Below, one piece after another: positions 8,241-16,026 of a stretch of DNA of 64,000 bases. The stretch is taken from positions 3,906,001-3,970,000 of the forward strand of contig NZ_JACHMB010000001.1 in assembly GCF_014204795.1 (NCBI RefSeq). Direction: 5' to 3'. Within the stretch, counting starts at the first letter, position 1; the number at the start of each line of letters is the position of its first letter. The DNA comes from Nonomuraea jabiensis (GTDB lineage Bacteria; Actinomycetota; Actinomycetes; Streptosporangiales; Streptosporangiaceae). A model generated the notes under the pieces. It was not told the origin of the DNA. It searched no databases and saw only the letters and a list, made by a program, of their open reading frames with translations. A program made the translations under genes and the position numbers.

Positions 8241-9844
8241 AGGGTGCGGAACTGGCGGGTGGCGGAGATGGCGCCCGAGGTCGTCGTGGTGAACGTCCGC
8301 ATCGACCCGGCGAACTTGGACAGGTCCCACTCCGCGGGCCCGTGGTACCAGTACAGGTTGTCGGACTGGTGGCCGTTCCCCGTGACCGAGGCCACCACCC
8401 GCGACCAGTGCTCCACCCCGTCGAAGATCACCGCGTAGGGCAGGTAGCGGGAGAACAGCTCCACGCGGTGCTGCTCCGGCACGTCCCCCAGCTCGCCGGA
8501 GAACAGGTACTGCCGGAAGCCCATCGTGTGCGCCAGCGCCGCCGAGCCCTTGGCCGTCTTGGCCGGCATGTACTGCCCGCCGACGGCCAGCGCGCCGCCC
8601 GCGATGATGACGGCCAGCCCCAGCAGCCCGTACGTGGTGAACCAGGCCAGCCCCGCCGTGGCCAGCACGCCGACCGCGATGAGCACCACGCCGATGGTCG
8701 TCCACCTGGTGCGCTCGGTGTCGGGCCGCCGGGCGAACCAGCCCTGCCTGACCACGTCGGCGTACAGGGCGTCGCGCACCTTGCCCAGGTGGGCCGCGAA
8801 CGAGCCGGACAGCTGCGACAGCAGCACCGCGTCCCGCCCGTCGAAGATGGCGTCGTACAGGGCGCGCTCGTACGGCAGCAGCGCGTTGACCGGCGCGTTC
8901 GGCAGCCTGACCAGCATCCAGTCGGGCGCGTCGTACGTCTGGCGCGGCTGCTCGTCGATCCGCAGGTAGCCGCGGACCGCCAGGTCGACGATCGTGGCGG
9001 TGACGTCGACCACGTCGGCCTGTTCGTCCACCAGGGTGCCGATCTGGCCGGGCCGGACGCCGTCGGGCGGGGAGAAGTGGCCGTTCTGCACCGGATCGAC
9101 CGGGCCCTGCGCGTGGCCGGCGACCCTGGCGTCCCGGCCGCGCGTCCAGTAGAGCAGGGCGAGGCCGCCGAGCAGCAGCACCAGCAGCCCGGCCAGGGCG
9201 CCGCCGGTGACGGTGTTCAGGGTGAACGCCGAGGCCAGCGAGAAGCGCTTCTCCAGGATGGGGGTGCCGGAGCTGGACCCCTTGGGGTAGCCGATGACCA
9301 CGGTCAGGGCCTGGCCGGGAGCGATGTTCTCCTGCTCGAAGTCGGCCTGGGTGGCCGAGTGGTCCATGGAGGCCGAGGTGCAGCCGATGGCCGAGGTCAG
9401 CTCGCCGGCGAAGCAGGACAGGTTCTGGACCTGCCCGGGGCCGTTCACCTTGACCGTCGCCTTGGCGACCTGCCGGCTCCAGCCGTTCACCGCGAACCAG
9501 CGCAGCTCCTCGACACCGCCCGAGGTGGTCACCGCCCCCTTGACGTCGTACTCGACCGTTCCGTCGCCCTTCACGGTGAGCACGTCGCCGGCGAGGGTGC
9601 CGCCCTTGACGTTCGAGATCTGGTAGACGCGGTCGTTGCCGTCGTCGTACCGCGTCCTGGTGATGAACGTCCGCTTGAGCTCACCCGGCGCCCCGCTGAT
9701 CTTCTCGACCACGTGCAGGGTGCCGTTCTTGCCGAGGGTCATCGTCACCTCGTCGGTGATCCCGGCGCCCGCCGCGTGCGCGGGTGCGGCGCTCAACGTC
9801 AGAGCGGTGGCCCCGAGCGCGGCGATCGTGAGTCTGATGCCCAT
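8237..9844 (-). CDS. DUF2207 secreted/membrane protein
   Basis: 535 residues. An N-terminal signal peptide (MGIRLTIAALGATALTLSAAPAHA) precedes a ~200-residue extracellular domain. One transmembrane helix follows at about 215-240 (GALAGLLVLLLGGLALLYW), then a cytoplasmic part with a DUF2207-type winged-helix-like region (GTLVDEQADVVDVTATIVDLAVRGYLRI), and two further helices at about 385-430. The C-terminal tail contains FRQYLFSGELGDVPEQHRVELFSRYLPYA, typical of the family. Function unknown; it is ordinary chromosomal content in actinomycetes. Confidence 0.85.
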   Translation of the reverse strand: MGIRLTIAALGATALTLSAAPAHAAGAGITDEVTMTLGKNGTLHVVEKISGAPGELKRTFITRTRYDDGNDRVYQISNVKGGTLAGDVLTVKGDGTVEYDVKGAVTTSGGVEELRWFAVNGWSRQVAKATVKVNGPGQVQNLSCFAGELTSAIGCTSASMDHSATQADFEQENIAPGQALTVVIGYPKGSSSGTPILEKRFSLASAFTLNTVTGGALAGLLVLLLGGLALLYWTRGRDARVAGHAQGPVDPVQNGHFSPPDGVRPGQIGTLVDEQADVVDVTATIVDLAVRGYLRIDEQPRQTYDAPDWMLVRLPNAPVNALLPYERALYDAIFDGRDAVLLSQLSGSFAAHLGKVRDALYADVVRQGWFARRPDTERTRWTTIGVVLIAVGVLATAGLAWFTTYGLLGLAVIIAGGALAVGGQYMPAKTAKGSAALAHTMGFRQYLFSGELGDVPEQHRVELFSRYLPYAVIFDGVEHWSRVVASVTGNGHQSDNLYWYHGPAEWDLSKFAGSMRTFTTTTSGAISATRQFRTL

Positions 9845-9872
9845 GGCGGCAAATCGTATCGGTTCGTGACTG

Positions 9873-10961
9873 TCAGTCCAGCGTGATGCTGGTTGCCGCC
9901 CGCTGAACGCTCTCCGGCGAGGCGCCCTGGCCGGGGTTCTCGAGGGCGAGCGCCTGGTTCTGGGCGACGTACGGGCGCATGCGCTCCTCGTACCGGTCGA
10001 AGGCCCCGATGGGGTCCCTGCCGAGCTCCTGCGCCAGCACGTACGCCCCCACCAGCGCCAGGCTGGTGCCCTGCCCCGACAGCGGCGAGGCGCAGTAGCC
10101 CGCGTCGCCGACGAGCGCGACCCGGCCCTTCGACCAGCGCTCCATCCTGACCTGGGCCATGGCGTCGAAGTAGAAGTCGTCGGCCTTCCACATGGCCTCC
10201 AGCAGCTTGGGCACCTCCCAGCGCAGCCCCGAGCAGCGCTCCTGGACCAGGCGCTTCTGCTGCTCGACGTCGCGGTGGTCGTAGTCGATGGGGCCCGCGC
10301 CGAAGCCCAGGTTGACCCGCATGACGGTGGCGTCCCGGTCGCTGAAGAGGGCGCCTCCGGTGTCGCCCTCGCGGAACCAGGTCTGCCAGCGGTCCAGGCC
10401 GAGGAAGTTGTCGGCGGTGAAGATGGAGACGTACGTGCCGAGGTGGTGCAGGAACCGCTCCTCGGGGCCGAAGGTGAGCCGGCGCACGTTGGAGTGCAGG
10501 CCGTCGGCGCCGAACACGTAGTCGTAGCGCCCCCGGCCGCCGCTCTCGAACGTCACGTCCACGCCGTCGGCGTCCTGGTCGAGGGTGGCGATCGAGTCGC
10601 CGTACACGTACTCGGCGCCCGAGGCCGAGGTGAGGATGGTGGTCAGGTCGTCGCGCATGATCTCGATGTCCGGGCTGTCGAACCGGCCGCCGCTGACCGT
10701 CTCCTCGTAGCTGCGCATGAGCTCGTTGCCGTCGCCGTCCACCATGGACATGCCGCGCATGGTCGTCCGCAGGGCCCTGATCCGCTCGATGACGCCCATC
10801 TTGGCGACCACGTCCAGCGCGGCGCCCCTGATGTCGACGGCCTGACCGCCCTTGCGCGGGGCCGGGGCCCGCTCGACGAGGGTGGTCTCGTACCCGTGCC
10901 GCCGCAGCCAGTACGCCAGGACGGGACCGCCGACGCTCGCGCCCGAGACGAGCACTTTCAT
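9873..10961 (-). CDS. FAD-dependent aromatic/TetX-like monooxygenase
   Basis: 362 residues from MKVLVSGASVGGPVLAYWLRRHG, chosen because GGAGCAGATC lies directly upstream and the FAD Rossmann motif (GASVGG) starts at residue 7. VFGADGLHSNVR (DG motif) and LVGDAGYCASPLSGQGTSLAL (GD motif, C-terminal FAD contact) follow as in class A flavoprotein monooxygenases. It is divergent from a GntR-TetR hybrid regulator 110 bp away, which probably controls it. Regulated monooxygenases of this type often hydroxylate antibiotics or aromatics; the substrate is unknown. Confidence 0.85.
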   Translation of the reverse strand: MKVLVSGASVGGPVLAYWLRRHGYETTLVERAPAPRKGGQAVDIRGAALDVVAKMGVIERIRALRTTMRGMSMVDGDGNELMRSYEETVSGGRFDSPDIEIMRDDLTTILTSASGAEYVYGDSIATLDQDADGVDVTFESGGRGRYDYVFGADGLHSNVRRLTFGPEERFLHHLGTYVSIFTADNFLGLDRWQTWFREGDTGGALFSDRDATVMRVNLGFGAGPIDYDHRDVEQQKRLVQERCSGLRWEVPKLLEAMWKADDFYFDAMAQVRMERWSKGRVALVGDAGYCASPLSGQGTSLALVGAYVLAQELGRDPIGAFDRYEERMRPYVAQNQALALENPGQGASPESVQRAATSITLD

Positions 10962-11047
10962 GATCTGCTCCTTTGCCGCAGAAGTGAACGTTGTACGCTG
11001 AATGTACGGAGTACGGACAGCAGCTCGCAAGGGTAGGATGGCCAGAT

Positions 11048-11061
11048 CTGTACTAGTACAG
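11048..11061. promoter_or_regulatory. GntR-type operator palindrome
   Basis: Perfect 14-bp palindrome CTGTACTAGTACAG ending 9 bp before the start codon of the hybrid regulator. It overlaps the upstream edge of its ribosome site. GTAC-centred palindromes are typical GntR operators. Two more TGTAC half-sites lie at about 10990-11005. Likely autoregulation and control of the divergent monooxygenase. Confidence 0.6.
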
Positions 11062-11070
11062 GAGGACCGG

Positions 11071-11982
11071 ATGGCAGCGCCCTACGCCGAGATCGTCGCC
11101 GACATCAAACGCCGCATAGCCGACGGCCGGCTCCGCCCGGGAGACCGCGTCCCGTCCACCAGGCAGCTCGCCAGGGACCGGGGGGTCGCCCTGGCCACCG
11201 CCGCCAAGGCGCTCGCCCTCCTGGCCCAGGAGGGCGTCGTGGTCGCCGAGCCGCGCGTGGGGACGATCGTGGCGGAGCCGCGCGGGGGGCGGACGGCCGC
11301 CCGGCGGCCGGATATTTCAGGAAATGAGGTGACGCGGGAGCGGATCGTACGGGCCGCCATCGAGATCGCCGACGCCGAGGGCCTGCCCGATCTGACCATG
11401 CGCGGCCTCGCCGACCGGCTCGGCATGGCCACCATGTCCCTCTACCGCCACGTGGCCGGCAAGGACGACCTGGTCCTGCTGATGATCGAGGCCGTCATCG
11501 ACGAGTTCCCGCTGCCCGAGGAGCCCCCGGACGGCTGGCGGGCCAGGCTGGAGACGTCGGCGCGGCTGCAGTGGGCCGGCTACCGCGCGCACCCGTGGAT
11601 GGCCGGCGTCACCTCGCTGACCAGGCCGCTGCCCTCGGCCAGCCTGCTCAGGCACACGGAGTGGGTCATGGCCGCGCTGGCGGGCACGAGGCTCGACGCC
11701 ACGGCCAAGATGCACGTGCACACCCTGGTCTACAGCTACGTGCAGGGCATCGCCGCCAACCTGGAGCTGGAGCGGCAGGCCCAGGCCGCCACGGGGCTCA
11801 GCGCGGACGAGTTCATGGCCGGGCAGGAGGAGCACCTGCGCTGGATCGCCGAGTCCGCCGAATATCGCGCCTTCGCGGGGGTCGTGGCCGAGCTGGACGG
11901 CGACTTCGACCTCGACCTGGACCGGCTCTTCGAGTTCGGGCTCGGCCCGCTGCTCGACGGCCTTGCCAAGGTGATCGACTAG
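11071..11982 (+). CDS. GntR-TetR hybrid transcriptional regulator
   Basis: 303 residues with two DNA-binding domains. A GntR winged helix covers residues 1-75 (PYAEIVADIKRRIADGRLRPG, LATAAKALALLAQEGVVVAEPRVG). A complete TetR N-terminal domain follows at about 88-135 (RERIVRAAIEIADAEG, LTMRGLADRLGMATMSLYRHVAGKDDLV), then a TetR C-terminal ligand domain. AGGAGG lies 6 nt before ATG 11071. The fusion is recurrent in actinobacteria. It probably represses the divergent flavin monooxygenase. Confidence 0.9.
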   Translation: MAAPYAEIVADIKRRIADGRLRPGDRVPSTRQLARDRGVALATAAKALALLAQEGVVVAEPRVGTIVAEPRGGRTAARRPDISGNEVTRERIVRAAIEIADAEGLPDLTMRGLADRLGMATMSLYRHVAGKDDLVLLMIEAVIDEFPLPEEPPDGWRARLETSARLQWAGYRAHPWMAGVTSLTRPLPSASLLRHTEWVMAALAGTRLDATAKMHVHTLVYSYVQGIAANLELERQAQAATGLSADEFMAGQEEHLRWIAESAEYRAFAGVVAELDGDFDLDLDRLFEFGLGPLLDGLAKVID

Positions 11983-12713
11983 TCGGAGATCTGGATGCGC
12001 AGCCGGCGGAAGCCGCGGCCCTTGCTCTCGATCTTGGCCACCTTGATGCGGCCGATCTGCTTGGTGGAGGCCACGTGGGTGCCGCCGTCAGCCTGGGTGT
12101 CGAGGCCCACGATGTCGACGATCCGCACGTCCTGGACGGTCTCCGGGACCAGGTTGGTGGCCGTGCGGATGATGTCGGGGATCTCGAACGCCTCCTTGCG
12201 CGGCAGGACGCGCACGTCGATGCGCCGGTCGGCGGCGATCTCGGCGTTGCAGGCGTCCTCGACGGCCTCCTTGAAGCCGGGGGGCACCTCCGGCAGGTTG
12301 AAGTCCATCCGCGCGCTGAGCTCGTCCATGTTGCCGCCGGTGACGAGGCAGCCGTAGTCCCTGAACACCACCCCGCACAGCACGTGGAGCCCCGAGTGCG
12401 TACGCATGAGGGCCGAGCGCCGCTCGTCGGCCACCGCCGCCCGGACCACGGTGCCCGCCGGCGGGATCGGATCGCCCTCGGCCGGGATCAACTGGAGGTC
12501 GTCGCCCTTGCGCACCCCCACGACGCGCGTCTCGACGCCCTGCCAGATCAGCACCCCGTGATCCGCCGGCTGGCCGCCGCCGCCCGGATAGAACGCCGAC
12601 CTGTCCAGCACGATCCCCTCGGGCGTCGCCTCCAGCACGACGGCCTCGAAGTCGCGGAGAACCTGGTCGGCCAGTTCCAGCCGCTGCGTGCGCCCGTGGA
12701 GGTCGTAGGTCAT
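11979..12713 (-). CDS. Alanyl-tRNA editing protein (AlaX-like)
   Basis: 244 residues with the AlaRS second-additional/editing domain. FYPGGGGQPAD is near residue 42, the zinc motif HxxxH appears as HSGLH, and ADGGTHVAST stands where the second zinc motif (CxxxH, usually CGGTH) is found; the canonical Cys is Asp here. AlaX proteins hydrolyse Ser- or Gly-tRNA(Ala) in trans. It overlaps the convergent regulator gene by 4 bp. Confidence 0.85.
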   Translation of the reverse strand: MTYDLHGRTQRLELADQVLRDFEAVVLEATPEGIVLDRSAFYPGGGGQPADHGVLIWQGVETRVVGVRKGDDLQLIPAEGDPIPPAGTVVRAAVADERRSALMRTHSGLHVLCGVVFRDYGCLVTGGNMDELSARMDFNLPEVPPGFKEAVEDACNAEIAADRRIDVRVLPRKEAFEIPDIIRTATNLVPETVQDVRIVDIVGLDTQADGGTHVASTKQIGRIKVAKIESKGRGFRRLRIQISD

Positions 12714-12738
12714 GCCGGCAGCCTAACGCCCGGGCCGA

Positions 12739-13107
12739 TCACCAGGGGCCGTAGGGACCGTTGTTGCCCCGCCCGCCCATGCCCTTGACGGCCGGCTTGA
12801 CGTCCACGATGTAGATCGTGGCGGCGATGGCCGCGATGATCGAGAAGAAGCCCAGCGCGCCCAGGCCGATGAACTCGATGCCGCCGACGATGAGGAAGGC
12901 GGTGAAGTAGCTCCAGGCGCCGCCCACCGAGAACAGCGTCGCCAGCGCCAGGATCAGCAGCCAGATGTTCTTCTGCAGCTTGCCCGCCGAGACGAAAGCG
13001 CCGGTCGGCACCCGGAGCGCGTGCACGAGCGCGTAGGCCGACATGCCGAAGATGACGGCGGCGAGCACCAGAAAGAGGAGATTGAGGACACTGTTGATCA
13101 AAGTCAT
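12739..13107 (-). CDS. DUF2516 small membrane protein
   Basis: 122 residues with three or four hydrophobic helices (LINSVLNLLFLVLAAVIFGMSAYALVHAL; IWLLILALATLFSV; FIGLGALGFFSIIAAIAATIYIV) and a glycine-rich tail. It matches DUF2516, encoded next to hbhA in mycobacteria (Rv0474-Rv0475-Rv0476 order), which is the order seen here. Function unknown. Confidence 0.85.
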   Translation of the reverse strand: MTLINSVLNLLFLVLAAVIFGMSAYALVHALRVPTGAFVSAGKLQKNIWLLILALATLFSVGGAWSYFTAFLIVGGIEFIGLGALGFFSIIAAIAATIYIVDVKPAVKGMGGRGNNGPYGPW

Positions 13108-13185
13108 GTTTGTTGGCTCCGCACAACGCCGCGATGAAATCGGCTTCAGCCTAATAGCCGACCCTGTCAGACGGGCACCCCAAAG

Positions 13186-13221
13186 CGGAAAGCCCGCCTC
13201 CCGCAGGAGACGGGCTTTCCG
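13186..13221. terminator. Intrinsic terminator between hbhA-like and DUF2516 genes
   Basis: CGGAAAGCCCG-CCTCC / GGAG-A-CGGGCTTTCCG forms a 16-bp stem with one bulge around a CGCA loop. No long U-tract follows, but stem strength and position between genes support termination of the HTH-hbhA transcript. Confidence 0.75.
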
Positions 13222-13226
13222 TCAAA

Positions 13227-13628
13227 TCAGGCCTTCGCCTTCGTGGTGCGGGGCTTCCTGGCCGGGGTGGCGGGCTTGGCGGCCCGCGACACCTCTTCGA
13301 GCTCCAGCGCGGCGTCGCCGCTCGTCTTGCTGACGACCCGGCGGCCGCGCGTGGCGAAGTCCTCGTAGGCCTCGGTGGCCCGGCCGGCGAGCTGGTCGGC
13401 GTAGCCGCGGGCCTTCTCCGGGAACTCCTTGGCGAAGCTCTCGGCCTTGCCGGCGTACACGCGGGCCATCTCCGGCAGGTCCTTGGCCAGCTCGGTGCGG
13501 CGCGACTGCAGCTTCTGCAGCTGCTCGGGCAGCTCGCGGAGCTTCTCGACCGCGAAGTCGCCGACGCCCGCGACGGCGTAGAACGGCTTGGACTCCGTAA
13601 GCTTCTTGACCTCGGTTGCGAGCGTCAT
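13227..13628 (-). CDS. HbhA-like lysine-rich protein
   Basis: 133 residues: an alpha-helical, charged body (LPEQLQKLQSRRTELAKDLPEMARVYAGKAESFAKEF) predicted to be coiled coil, and a basic Ala/Pro/Lys tail ending RKPRTTKAKA. This is the layout of heparin-binding haemagglutinin HbhA. In non-pathogenic actinomycetes the homolog's role is unclear; membrane association is inferred. It follows the HTH regulator gene by 3 bp, so the two are co-transcribed. Confidence 0.75.
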   Translation of the reverse strand: MTLATEVKKLTESKPFYAVAGVGDFAVEKLRELPEQLQKLQSRRTELAKDLPEMARVYAGKAESFAKEFPEKARGYADQLAGRATEAYEDFATRGRRVVSKTSGDAALELEEVSRAAKPATPARKPRTTKAKA

Positions 13629-13631
13629 GGG

Positions 13632-14123
13632 TTAACCTTCCTTGGTTTCCTGGGTGACGTTGCCGTTGCCGGAGGTCGCCGTATAGGGCTCAAGAGCGGC
13701 GAGAAACTCCTCCGGCAGCGGTTCGTCGTCCGATCCGGAGCCGTGCCGAGGGCGAGCATTCTGGGAGGTCTGCTCGTCTTCGGCGCGCTTCTCCTTACGG
13801 AACGACTCATAGATATCAATCAGCACCTGGCGTTGCCGTTCGGTGAGGTGCGTGTCGGCCCTGATCGCCGTGATGATGTCACTTGGCGGCTCGCGGTCCT
13901 CGATGAGGCCCGCCTGCACGTAGAGCGCCTGCGAGGAGATGCGCAGACCCTTGGCGATCTGGTTGAGGATCTCCGCGCTCGGCTTGCGCAGCCCACGCTC
14001 GATCTGGCTCAGGTAGGGGTTGGAGACCCCTGCCGCCGCCGCGAGCTGGCGCAGCGAGATCTTCGCCTGCTGCCGCTGCTCGCGGATGTATTCACCGATC
14101 GAGCCGACCTTGGGTAGTGCCAT
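13632..14123 (-). CDS. XRE-family HTH regulator (Rv0474-like)
   Basis: 163 residues. The XRE/Cro HTH covers residues 8-65 (IGEYIREQRQQAKISLRQLAAAAGVSNPYLSQIERGLRKPS), followed by a conserved LTERQRQVLIDIYESFRKEK helix and an acidic low-complexity tail. It is the first gene of the HTH-hbhA operon, as Rv0474 precedes Rv0475. A 12-bp perfect palindrome lies 25 nt upstream of its start. Confidence 0.85.
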   Translation of the reverse strand: MALPKVGSIGEYIREQRQQAKISLRQLAAAAGVSNPYLSQIERGLRKPSAEILNQIAKGLRISSQALYVQAGLIEDREPPSDIITAIRADTHLTERQRQVLIDIYESFRKEKRAEDEQTSQNARPRHGSGSDDEPLPEEFLAALEPYTATSGNGNVTQETKEG

Positions 14124-14147
14124 GCCTCATAGTCTGCCCTGTAGTGC

Positions 14148-14159
14148 TTGCAATTGCAA
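14148..14159. promoter_or_regulatory. Palindromic site upstream of the HTH-hbhA operon
   Basis: TTGCAATTGCAA is a perfect 12-bp palindrome in AT-richer DNA 25 nt before the HTH gene start. On the minus strand its second TTGCAA could also act as a -35 box. It is a candidate autoregulatory operator. Confidence 0.45.
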
Positions 14160-14186
14160 ACAGGACAGTTAACGCCAGCAAGCACG

Positions 14187-15092
14187 TCAGAGCTGGAAGA
14201 CCCACAGGAGAGGCGCGGAGGTGACCAACGTCACAGAGAGTGCGATGTAGCCGTAGCGCACCGGGGTGGCCAGCTCGGGACCCGGCTTGATCAGGCGGTC
14301 GACCCTGGCCATGACGTTCTTGGCGTGCATGCCGAGCATGCCGTGGGGGGTCGGCATGGCGCCCGCCGTACCGAACCTGAGCAGCGCCGTCGCCAGCCTG
14401 CGCGGCGAGCAGTAGCGCCGGGCGCGGTCGTCGGCGGCCATCTCGATGAGCAGCTCCACCTGCGCCTGCGCGTCGGCCACCACCTTCGACCACGGCAGCG
14501 CCCTGCGCAGCGCGGCGAACGGCAGCAGCACCAGGTCGTGCCGCTCGCGCACGTGCGCGGCCTCGTGTGCGAGCACGGCGGCCAGTTCGTCCTCCGACAG
14601 CAGCTTGAGCGCGCCCTCGCTGACCACGACCTGCGAGCGCAGGCCGGGCACGCAGTACGCGGCGGCGCCCGGATGGGCGAGCACCCGCACCCCGGGCACG
14701 CCGGGGTCGTCGTGGGAGATCAGCGCGAGCAGCATGCGGTGCCGGCGGCGTGCGCGCAGCGCCTGCGCGCCGGCGGTGAGCAGCACCGCGATCAGCACGG
14801 TCAGGGCGGTGAGCCCCGCGATCAGGGCCAGCACGTGCAGCGGGTCCCACGCCTGCTGCGGCGCCTCCCCCCGCGCGAACGCGAACAGCCCGGGCAGCAC
14901 CCCCTCGCCGTACGGCTGGACCGCGTAGGCGAGCATGGCGCCGGTGGTGGCCAGGCCCCAGGAGACGCCCAGGGACTGCCAGACGATGATGGCCAGCCGG
15001 GGAGCGCGCGAGGTCCACCGGGCAGTCGTGAAACGCCAGGAGCCAACCGCGCACGCCGTGGCGAGCGCTGCCAGCGCCGCTGCCGTGATCAC
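14187..15092 (-). CDS. M56/M48-type membrane metalloprotease (BlaR1-like)
   Basis: 301 residues with hydrophobic segments at about 1-20, 35-60, 85-108 and at the C-terminus. The zinc motif HEAAH lies in LAAVLAHEAAHVRERHDLV (about residue 175), preceded by SEGALKLLSEDE. It is immediately downstream of, and overlaps by 4 bp, a BlaI/CopY-type repressor. Such pairs resemble BlaI-BlaR1, where the protease inactivates the repressor, but no sensor domain is visible here. Confidence 0.85.
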   Translation of the reverse strand: MITAAALAALATACAVGSWRFTTARWTSRAPRLAIIVWQSLGVSWGLATTGAMLAYAVQPYGEGVLPGLFAFARGEAPQQAWDPLHVLALIAGLTALTVLIAVLLTAGAQALRARRRHRMLLALISHDDPGVPGVRVLAHPGAAAYCVPGLRSQVVVSEGALKLLSEDELAAVLAHEAAHVRERHDLVLLPFAALRRALPWSKVVADAQAQVELLIEMAADDRARRYCSPRRLATALLRFGTAGAMPTPHGMLGMHAKNVMARVDRLIKPGPELATPVRYGYIALSVTLVTSAPLLWVFQL

Positions 15093-15445
15093 TCTTCCTC
15101 CAGCTCCGTAAGGGCTCTGCGCAGGATCTCCGCCTCCGAGCCCGACACGGCCTGGGCGAAGCGAGTCAGGGCGGCCGATCGGTCGCCCGTCATGTCCAAG
15201 GCTTCAAGCATAAGCTCGGCGATGTACGCATCGCGGCTTTCGGCCGGTAGATATCTCCATGCGCGGCCGTCCCGGGTGCGCTGGAGGAAGCCCTTCCGGG
15301 TGAGGCGGTCGAGCACGGTCATCACCGTGGTGGGGGCAAGGTCGCGGTCGGCGATGAGCCTGCCGACCTCGCGGGCGGTCAGCGCGCCGTTCTCCGCCCA
15401 GAGGATGTCCATGATGCTGCGCTCAAGCTCGCCAAGACCCTTCAC
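15089..15445 (-). CDS. BlaI/MecI/CopY-family repressor
   Basis: 118 residues from a GTG start (MKGLGELERSIMDILWAENGALTAREV). The winged helix continues with APTTVMTVLDRLTRKGFLQRTRDGRAWRYLP, the family's most conserved block. It overlaps the M56 protease by ATGA. In actinobacteria such repressors next to copper genes respond to Cu(I). A DUF305 lipoprotein and a CopD-CtaG fusion are divergently encoded next door. Confidence 0.85.
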   Translation of the reverse strand: MKGLGELERSIMDILWAENGALTAREVGRLIADRDLAPTTVMTVLDRLTRKGFLQRTRDGRAWRYLPAESRDAYIAELMLEALDMTGDRSAALTRFAQAVSGSEAEILRRALTELEEE

Positions 15446-15455
15446 GCCCTTCAGG

Positions 15456-15465
15456 GTAGCTCTAC
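15456..15465. promoter_or_regulatory. Inverted repeat in BlaI/DUF305 intergenic region
   Basis: GTAG-CT-CTAC, with flanking CTACAAC resembling the TACA/TGTA core of BlaI/CopY operators, lies 11 bp upstream of the repressor's start. It is a plausible shared operator for the divergent genes. Weak on its own. Confidence 0.35.
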
Positions 15466-15492
15466 AACCTGTCGAGCTGGCATTCGGGGAGT

Positions 15493-16023
15493 GTGAACCG
15501 TGTCTCTGTGTCGTGCGTATCTCCGTGCATGCGTTGGAGTACAGCGGTTGTGGCCCTGCTCGGTCTGGTGCTGGCGGCCGGGTGCGCGGCCTCGGCGGAC
15601 AGCACGTCGACACACGTTCAGGCGGACGTGGTCTTCAGCCAGGAGATGATCACGCACCACCAGCAGACGATCCAGCTGGCCGAGGTGGCGGCCAAGAGCG
15701 GAAAGTCCCCGTACGTCCGTGACCTGAGCACGAAGCTCATCGCGGAGGAGAAGGCGGACATCGACATGATGTCGTCGTGGCTGCAGTCCTGGAACGAGAA
15801 GGTGCCGCCGGCGCCGACCGACCAGATGGGCGCGGACCTTAAAGCCGGCTCCGGCTTCGACAAGGAGTGGCTGTCGGCGCTGTCGGGGCATCTGGAGCAC
15901 GGTGTGATGATGGCCGAGACCGTCAAGAAGTCGGGCAAGCACGGGCCCACGCTCGAACTGGCCGACAAGATCATCAAGGCTCAGAAGGCGGAGCTGGCCG
16001 AGATCGCCAAGCAAGCGGGCTGA
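15493..16023 (+). CDS. DUF305 lipoprotein (copper-associated)
   Basis: 176 residues from GTG 15493; ATG 15529 is an alternative that still leaves a complete signal peptide. The lipobox LVLAAGC places it on the outer face of the membrane. DUF305 motifs EMITHHQQTIQLAE and HLEHGVMMAETVKKSG give a four-helix ferritin-like fold with conserved His and Met residues, as in proteins linked to copper handling. The CopD-CtaG fusion starts 3 bp after its stop, so they form one transcription unit. Confidence 0.85.
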   Translation: MNRVSVSCVSPCMRWSTAVVALLGLVLAAGCAASADSTSTHVQADVVFSQEMITHHQQTIQLAEVAAKSGKSPYVRDLSTKLIAEEKADIDMMSSWLQSWNEKVPPAPTDQMGADLKAGSGFDKEWLSALSGHLEHGVMMAETVKKSGKHGPTLELADKIIKAQKAELAEIAKQAG

Positions 16024-16026
16024 CCC

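Noticed and set aside
6846..8705. A 619-codon minus-strand frame covering dtd and the strand opposite the asparaginase.
   Set aside because: Only the last 141 codons (dtd) have homology; the rest is the antisense shadow of the asparaginase-like and DUF2207 genes.
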